A stretch of DNA of 35,343 bases from Chitinophagaceae bacterium (GTDB taxonomy: Bacteria > Bacteroidota > Bacteroidia > Chitinophagales > Chitinophagaceae): NCBI GenBank assembly GCA_021323155.1, contig JAJTCI010000010.1:1-35343 (forward strand). The letters are read 5' to 3'. The position numbers and the translations under genes were made by a program. Shown piece after piece: positions 17,866 through 26,800 of the stretch (position 1 is its first letter; every line of letters begins with the position of its first letter). The notes under the pieces were generated by a model. That model saw nothing but the letters and a program-made list of their open reading frames with translations. It had not been told where the DNA came from and made no database searches.

Positions 17866-20800
17866 TTACTTAATTATCGCCACGTTTCCTTTATAGGTGT
17901 ATGGAATATCATTTTCGCAAACCACCTCGCAGGTGTACACGTACACATCCGGTGGCGCTGGAATTCCTTTTACTTTTCCATCCCATCCCTGGCTGTCGAT
18001 GTTCGGGGTGAAATTTGCTTTCTCGAACACCAGCTGTCCCCAACGGTTGAACACCCTGAAGCTTTTTATTGACTTCACACCTTTGGCGCGAACCGTTAAA
18101 ATATCATTTATACCATCACCGTCGGGTGTGAACGCATTCGGTATGAAAACCTGGGAACTTTCGCAGAATACCTTGATGCAAACACTGTCACTTCCACTGC
18201 ATCCAAAGAAATTGGTAGCGGTAACGTTATAACAGATATCTTTTTTCGCTGTTGCAACCGGTGTTGGGCAGTTTGCGCAGCTCAGATCGTTCGATGGGCT
18301 CCAGGTCCAAAGTGCAATGGGGCCGTTCGTGACAGTGGGTGCAAGGTTCACGAGCGTACCGGTGGCCACGGTGTGATCGGTTCCTGCATTTACCGTAGGA
18401 TAATTACCCACGCCGATGGTCACGTATGCGGTATCCTGGAAGCAGTTGTGGGCATCATAACCAATCACCCGGTAAATAGTGGTGAAAGTGGGACTGGCTA
18501 CCGGGTTCGGGATATTGGTTGCACTTAATCCTGTCGCGGGGCTCCAAACATAGGTGGTGGCACCGGTTGCATTGAGTTGCCTGGTTTGTCCAATACACAT
18601 TACTGCATCCGGGCCTGCAATGACGTCGATTGGTTGCGGCACCGTTATTAAAATGGTATCCCTGCCTGCACAACCGAAACCGTTGTAACCGGTAACCACA
18701 TATTGGGTGGTTGTTACGGGCGAGGCAATTGGGTTCGGGCAGGTAGTACAACTCAGTCCCGTGAATGGTGCCCAGTCATAGGTGAACGCTCCGGTAGCGT
18801 TCAGTTGAGCGGATTGCCCGCGACAGATCTGCATGTTCGGGTTGGTATTGACAGTGGGCGACGGGTTGATCGTAATTGGTTTTGAGGTTGTGTCATAGCA
18901 TCCGAACGCGGTGCCTACGATCAGTTGACCGTTGAACGTGCCGGCGGATCCATAATTATTAATAACAGTTGGTGAATTGCCCGTCGCCCCGTTACTAAAT
19001 GTCCAATTGTAATAGGTGACCGGGTCATTTGAAGTCACCACGGAATTGTAGGTCACCGGTTGATTTACGCAACCGGTATTGTCACTGACGATCGATACGA
19101 TGGGCTTACTGTCCACTTTTACAAAAACCGGGATGTTGACAGTGTCTGCACAGCCACTCACTCCTTGTGCGATCAGTTGTATCGGCCATGTATTTGTTGA
19201 AGTATATACGTGCACCGGGTGTCTTACCGTGCTATTATTTCCATCACCAAAATTCCATTGCCAGCCATTCAGGCCGAAGTATGACCGTGAAGTATCAGTG
19301 AATGCAACGGTAGTGGTTCCACAAGTCTTCACCTGGCTGTAAACAAAACCCGCGCTTACATATTCTACACGGATCGTATCGGGGCCCTGTAACGTTCTGC
19401 GACATGTTCCCCCTGGTGCGGCGATGAGCTGCGCGGTAGGCACATATATTCCCGGCTGGCTGTATACGTGGTATACAATATGAGCAGTAGTTGAGAGAAT
19501 GGTGCCGTCACCAAAGTTCCATCGAATTGAATCAGTGCCGGTAACAACGGCTTCAAATCGCACAGGCCTGTCACCACATATATACCCGTTATCATAAGTA
19601 AATGACCCATTGGGCCCGGCTGTCACGATCTGTTTGGTGGCAGAATAAGTACATCCATTGATATCTCTTGCCGTCATCGTAACCGTGAACGTACCTACCT
19701 GGGTGAAAGTGTGGGTTACTATGTCTCCGGTATCAACATTGCCGTCACCGAAGTTCCAGGTAGTAAGAGAAGAAGGAAGGCTGTGGTTGGTGAACGTTAC
19801 ATTGAATGGTACACAGGTGCTCACCGAATCAGACACTGAGAAAGATCCGGGCAGCGAAGCTACCACCGTCACCTGCTTAATGATGCTATCAGTACAGGCG
19901 TTGCCGGGACCGTATTGGCGGATACCGATCAGTTTAACATCGTAAGTGCCCGGGGTGGTATAAGCGTGCGTCGGGTTGGTGAGTTGAGATGTTATCCCGT
20001 CATCAAAATTCCATAACAAGCCAGTGATGGTATCACTTTGATTGGTAAAGAACAGTGTATCACCCACACAGATCGGTACCGGCATCACGGTAAAGTTCAC
20101 CAATGGTTTCGCGAAGACAGATATGGTTTCTGTGATGGTGGTGTCGGTACAGCCATTGCTCGCCTGGATCGACACATTGAATGTGCCAACTGTCAGGTAA
20201 GTATGCTGGATCGTATCGATATTATTCGTTGTGCTCAGGAGGTTGCCATCGCCGAAGTCCCAAACAAAATTGGTAGCGCCGGTGGAGTTATTGTAAAAGT
20301 TAACTGTATGTGGCGCGCAGCCGGTTTTCTCATTACCGTTCACAGCTACATCCAGCTCAATTGTCCTGGCAGCCACCACCACGTTATACCTGCCTGTATC
20401 GCTACCGCAATCATTGGTGGCAATGAGCCGCACGTCAAACGTATCCTGCTGTGCGGTATTGTAAGTATGCTGAACCGGTAAGGTGTTGTTGGTGAAGAAA
20501 GGCGCGCTGCCATCTCCGAAATTCCATTGGTAGGTCATATTCGCGCCGAGTGAAATATTATTGAACACGACAGTCAATGGAGAACAACCGTAAGTGATGT
20601 TGGGTGTTATGATCGCTTTCGGTTTGGATCTCACCCGAATATCTACCACCTTAATGATCGTATCGCATTGCGTAAACGCCGCGAGTGACACGTGGTATAC
20701 GGTATCGCCTGCAGTGGGATTTGGCTGAAAGATGATCGTGCCCGGGTTTTGCGCGGATGAGATGATGCCGTTTCCGAAATTCCAATTATAGCTGAACTTG

Positions 20801-23800
20801 TCTATCAGTGGCGTAGTGTTGGTGAATGTGACTGACAGCGGCCCGCAACCTACGGTATCGCTCGCGTCAAAATCAGTCACCGGTTTTGGTATCGTATAGA
20901 ACCATCTTTCAGCGCTGTCGTTCTTACAGCCAAACAGGCTGATCGCTTTCATTTTTATATACACCGAATCGCCCGGTGCTACTATCGTATAACCAGGAAA
21001 GGTAGTGCCCGTTCCGATCAGCACGCCATTTGCATACCATTCGTATACGCCATTGCGTGTGGGGTAGAGGACTGGTTGAATTACACTATTGTCAATGTTA
21101 AATGGCGCGCAATCTTCAAATGGCGCATACACATATTCTGCAAGCGCATCCGGGTTGACGAACACTTCAATCAAAGCCCTTGTTCCTTCACAGCCTAATG
21201 GCGTTGCCTGGCTGACATAGTAGTTGGTTACTCCGACAGCGGACGTGGAAGGTACTGGCGCGTTAAGATCCGGTGTACCTCCGGTAGCGCTCGTGTACCA
21301 CCGGAGTGAATTGCCTGGCGCCGGTGTTGCCGTTAGCGGCACAGACAGCGCGTCGATGCAGTAATTAACGGGTGAAGTTACGGCAGGGGCCGCAGGCAAG
21401 GCAGTTACCGTAACCGGTACCGAGGCCTGTGGAGAAACGCAGTTATTCAAAGTCGCGGTCACAAAATATGTCCCGGTATTCACTGCACTCGCGTTGACGA
21501 TCGTTGGGTTCTGCAGGTTACTTGTAAAGCCAGCAGGGCCTGTCCAGGTATAGACAATTGCTCCAGGTGTAGTCGTATTCGCGGTCAGCAATAATGTTTC
21601 ACCGTTACATATCGGGCTGTTGCTTCCCGCGGTAGGTGTTGCAGGAGGATTTGGATCCGCCAGGATAAAAGGTCCTACCGTGTTGGATGGGCAACCAACC
21701 AATGTGGCCACCCTGATACTTGCATAAGTTCCCGCTGTAAGTCCCGGGATGGTCAGTACGCCGCTTCCGTCAGATGTTATCGTCGTCGAAACCGGTGTGC
21801 CATCACGCGTATAAGTCACTGTATAGGCAGTCGAAGCAGACAATCCATTCAATATGATCGAACCGGTGGCGGTCAAACAACCTGTGGGGTTGGTGAACGA
21901 TGGGTTGATAATAACCGGAGTTGGATTGACTACAACGGTAGTGGTGCCTGCAGCCGAAGGGCAATTCCCGGTGAATGCGGTAGCAACCACGTTATACAGG
22001 CCGTTAGCCGCGGTAGTTGCGCCAACGATCGATGGATTCTGTGCGCTGTTGGCAAAACCATTCGGACCGGTCCATGACCAGCTGACTGTTCCGCCGAACG
22101 TTGTTGTCGCGGTAAGGAGCAGTGTGCTGTCTGCGCATATCGGCCCGTTGTTGCCGGCCACCGGGGTAGCAGGTGTTTCATTGATCGTAACATTCACGGT
22201 GCCGGCCGCGGAAACACAACCATCGAGTGTAGCGGTTACACTATACACACCATTAGCAGCCATTATCGCTCCAGGTATAGAAGGATTTTGTTGTGTGCTC
22301 GAGAACCCGTTCGGGCCACTCCAGGTATAAATGATCGCGCCAACCGATGAAGTAGCTGACGTAAGATTGAGCGTATTGCCACTGCAGATCGGGCCATTGC
22401 TTCCGGCTGTTGGTGTGGCGGGGGGATTTGGATCAGTAAGCGTGATCGATGCGATAACATTCGAAGGGCAACCGGTTAGGGTCACGCGTATGTTCGTGTA
22501 GGTGCCCGCTACGAGGTTGTTGATCAACACGGAACCGCCCGCATTGGATGTGATACTAACTGATTGAGGATTCCCGTTGAAATTGTATTGAACCAAATAC
22601 AGGGTGGAAGCCGCTAATCCATTCAAAGTAATGGACCCGGTGGGCGTGGTACACTGCGTTGGATTGGTAAAGCTGGTGGTAGTGATGACGGGAGTAGGAT
22701 TGATCACTACAGTGGTGCTGCCGGTAGCAGAAGGGCAATTCCCGGTAGTAGCGGTAGCTATCACAGTATAAATTCCATTTGCCGCCATCGTGATATTCGG
22801 TATGGAAGGATTTTGAGATATGCTATTAAAGCCATTGGGGCCTGTCCATGACCACGTCATTGTTCCGGCACTGGCGGTAGACGCCGTGAGGTTGAGTGTA
22901 CTGTCTGAACAAACGGGTGAATTGCTTCCGGCTACCGGCATAGCTGGTGTTTGATGTACCACGACATTCACCGTTCCTGCCGCGGAGGTACAACTATTGA
23001 TCGTGACGGCTACGGTATAGGTCCCGGTTGCCGCTGTGGTTACATTGGTGATCGATGGATTCTGATCTGTGCTCACGAATCCATTGGGCCCTGACCAGGC
23101 ATAGCTTGCTGTACCTGGGGATGTAGTGCTCGCGGTAAGATTTAAAGTATTGCCACTGCACACCGGTCCGTTGCTCCCTGCCGTTGGTGTGGCAGGAGGT
23201 GTTGGGTCAACCAGCGTGAATGGCCCGATTACATTCGAAGGGCAGTTGTTCAGCGCTACAGATATGTTGGTATAGGTTCCTGCGGCAAGGTTCGGGATCA
23301 CCAGCGTGCCACCCGCATCTGATGAAAGCGTGGCGGTCTGAGGTGTGGCGCCTTGCGTATAATTCACCGTATAAGAAGTGGAGGGCACAAGCCCTGTCAA
23401 CGTGATCGACCCTGTTGTCGTCGCACAGTTTGTCGGGTTGTTCGCGGTACCGTTAATGTTCGCGGTAGGATTAACAACAACAACGGTTGAACCCGGCGCG
23501 GAGGGGCAGTTCCCTACTGTTGCCGTGGCAATCACATTGTATGTGCCGCCTTCAGCGGTAGTGGCATTACTGATCGTCGGATTCTGAAGCGCGTTACTAA
23601 AACCGTTTGGTCCTGTCCAGGCATATGTTACGCCAGCGGATGGCGTGCTGGCAGTTAAATTGATGGTTCCACCGGAACAAACGGGTGAGTTGCTACCCGC
23701 GGTAGGCGTGACCGGCGTCGCATTCACAGTAACATTTACGGTGCCTGCCCCGGAAGTACATCCATTCAGCGTTGCGGTTACGCTATAGGTTCCCGTTGCA

Positions 23801-26800
23801 GCTACGAGCGCATTGGTGATCGAAGGATTTTGCGTTGTACTGTTGAATCCATTGGGCCCGCTCCAGGCGTAAGTCACTCCGGGTGTTGCAGAGTTGGCGG
23901 TGAGCAGCAAAGTGTTCCCGCTACAAATTGGTGAATTGCTTCCAGTAACCGGTACAGAAGGCGGCGTGGGATCAGAAAGCGTGAAAGGTCCTACGGTGTT
24001 CGAAGGACAATTATTTAATTCCACAAATATGCTGGTATAAGAACCAGCCGGCAGGTTCGTGATCGTGATGGATCCGCCTGCATTAGAAGAAAGCGAGACA
24101 TTTACCGGGTTGCCGTTCTGTGTATAGCGAACGGTGTAGATGGTAGATGCGTTTAAGCCATCCAGGGTGATTGAACCGGTAGACGTTGCACAAGTTGTAG
24201 GATTGACAGTACTGCTTCCACTAATGTTTGGTGTAGGATTTACTGCTACTACTGTAGTGCCTGCGCTTGAGGTACAGGAGCCTAGTGTAGCGGTAACAGA
24301 ATACGTTCCGGCGGCAGCGGTAGTTGCAGTTGCTATAGACGGGTTCTGAACACTGCTTGAAAAAGCATTGGGTCCTGTCCATGCGTAAGTGGCTCCACCG
24401 GTTGTTGTATTCGCGGTAAGGTTCAACGGATTTCCTGAACAGACCGGTGAGTTGCTTCCAGCTATGGGAATGACGGGTGTTTCATTTATCACGGGTGTTG
24501 TTGTTCCTGCCGCGGACGTACAACCATTAATGGTGACCGTTACGGAATATGTTCCAGCTGCGGCGAGCGTCACATTTGTTATGGATGGTGTTTGGCTCGT
24601 ACTGGTAAATCCACTTGGTCCGCTCCATGACCAGGTAGCGGTGCCCGGAGAAGTGGTATTGGCGCTGAGTGCAAGTGTATTGCCACTGCATATGGGCGAA
24701 TTGCTTCCAGCAACGGGAGTTGCAGGAGGTGTTGGGTCGACCAGCGTAACCGGGCCAACAGTATTAGAAATACAACCATTCAAGGTGACGGTGAGGTTAG
24801 CATAGATACCGGCTAAGAGGTTGGGGATCACCAGCGAGCCTGTACCATTACTTGCGATCGTTGCAGGCGTAGCCGGATTCCCATTGAATGTATAGTTGAC
24901 GGTGTAGGTGGTATTGTTTGTAAGACCGTTGAGCGTGATCGACCCGCTTGGGGTAGCGCAGTTAGTAGGATCGGTGCTCGTTGTACCGCTGATGTTTGGC
25001 GTTGGATTGACGATAACGGTAGTCGTTCCTGCTACTGAAGCGCAACTTCCAAGGGTAGCGATCACGGAGTAAACTCCCGCATCCGCAATTGTCACATTGC
25101 TTACTGAAGGATTCTGCACACCACTGTTAAAACCATTTGGTCCTGTCCATGCGTATGTCACACCCGCCGTTGAAGTGTTAGCGACCAGGTTCAGGGTAGC
25201 ACTGGTGCACAGGGGACCATTATTCCCCGCGGTTGGCGCAACCGGTGTCGTGTTGACGACCACGCTGACAGTTCCGGCAGCGGAAGTGCAATTAGCGATC
25301 GTGACAGTTACATTATACGTGCCGGTAGCCGCTGTTGTCGCGTTAGAAATACTTGGGTTCTGCGTATTGCTTGTAAAGCCATTCGGTCCGCTCCAGGTAT
25401 AAGTAGCTACGCCAGGCGATGTAGTGTTTGCATTAAGCGTTAATGTATTTCCCGCGCAAATGGGAGAGTTGCTGCCAACGGTAGGTGTGTTCGGTGCAGT
25501 AGGGTCAGCAAGCGTAACAGGGCCGAACGCATTCGAAGGGCAGGTGCCGAGCGTAACGGTTATATTATCGTATACACCTGCGGCAAGATTTGGTATAACG
25601 ACCTCACCACTTCCATTCGAAGTTAATGAAACCGGTGTTGCCGGATTACCGTTGAAAGTATAGTTGGCCGTATAGGTAGTGTTATTCGCCAGGCCAGTTA
25701 GTGTTATAAATCCTGTAGCCGAAGCACAACTCGTTGGATTTGTCCCGCTTCCACCACCGATTACCGGAGCGGTATTCACGACCACCGTTGTGTTTGTTGC
25801 CGGTGATGGACATCCACCCGCAGTTGTGATCAATGTGTAAACGCCTGCGTTTGCCGGTATGCCATTACTGATGGTCGGGTTTTGTGCATTGCTGGTAAAT
25901 CCATTGGGACCTGTCCAGGAAAAAGTAGCACCTGCGGTTGTGGAGTTACCGGTTAGATTAATTGTTTGACCGCTACAAATCGGGCTGTTACTTGAGGCGG
26001 AAGCATTCACCGGCGGGCGCACGGTTACAATCACCTGTTCGGATTCGCCCGTACACACCGGGGAACCGGGATTATATACTACGATGGTATATGTGACTGT
26101 AACATCAGTTGTGCCTGTATTGGTGAGCGTGTTTACGATCGAGATGGTAGTAGAAGGTGAAGCCTGGTTTGAATTGCCCGTAAGTGTTCCGCCGGCAATG
26201 GATGAGCTCCATGTATACTGTGCCCCCACCAGCGAACTGGTAAGGGAAATGGTGAGTTGTTCACCACTGCATAGTATAGGCGCGGAAGGTGCGGGCGTGA
26301 AATCTGGAATGGGCTTTACGGTTACATCTAAATTGAACGCGTTCCCATTGCAGCCGTTGGCGATGGGTGTGATCACATACCGCACTACCGCGTCAACGCT
26401 CGCAGATGGATTCGTGAGTGCGTCGTTGATCGTTGCACTTGTGCCTGCCGCCGTATTGCCAGTAGCACTGCCGGAAATGACACTGGAGGTCCAACTGAAA
26501 GTACTGGATGGGACAGAAGATGTGATCGTATAATTGAGGTTGCTTCCACTGCAGACCGTTCGCGTGGCAGCGCTGGTGATGTTATTGTCTGGATGGATGA
26601 TGATTTGGACGGTGTCGCGGACCACAGGGCATACAGATCCTGCAGGTGGAGTAGCAGTGTAAATGAGCCGAACTGTGCCATTCGATTTATCAGTTCCACT
26701 AAATGTATAAGCAGGATTTGAAATGTTGGGATTTGAAATTGAACCCGTACCAAAGCCTGGCTGGATACTCCATACCGCGGTGTACCCTGCCGGCCCGGAT

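Noticed and set aside
21854..25663. Several long plus-strand open frames (for example 21854-22330, 24389-24805, 25097-25402, 25424-25663) with similar sequences to each other
   Set aside because: They are antisense reflections of the repeat array in the giant minus-strand gene. Their mutual similarity comes from the repeated coding DNA, and they lack start signals and any family match.
21410..26010. Regular spacing that might suggest a CRISPR or satellite array
   Set aside because: The period is about 770 bp, the whole region is one open frame, and the copies are diverged coding modules. There are no short identical repeats with unique spacers.
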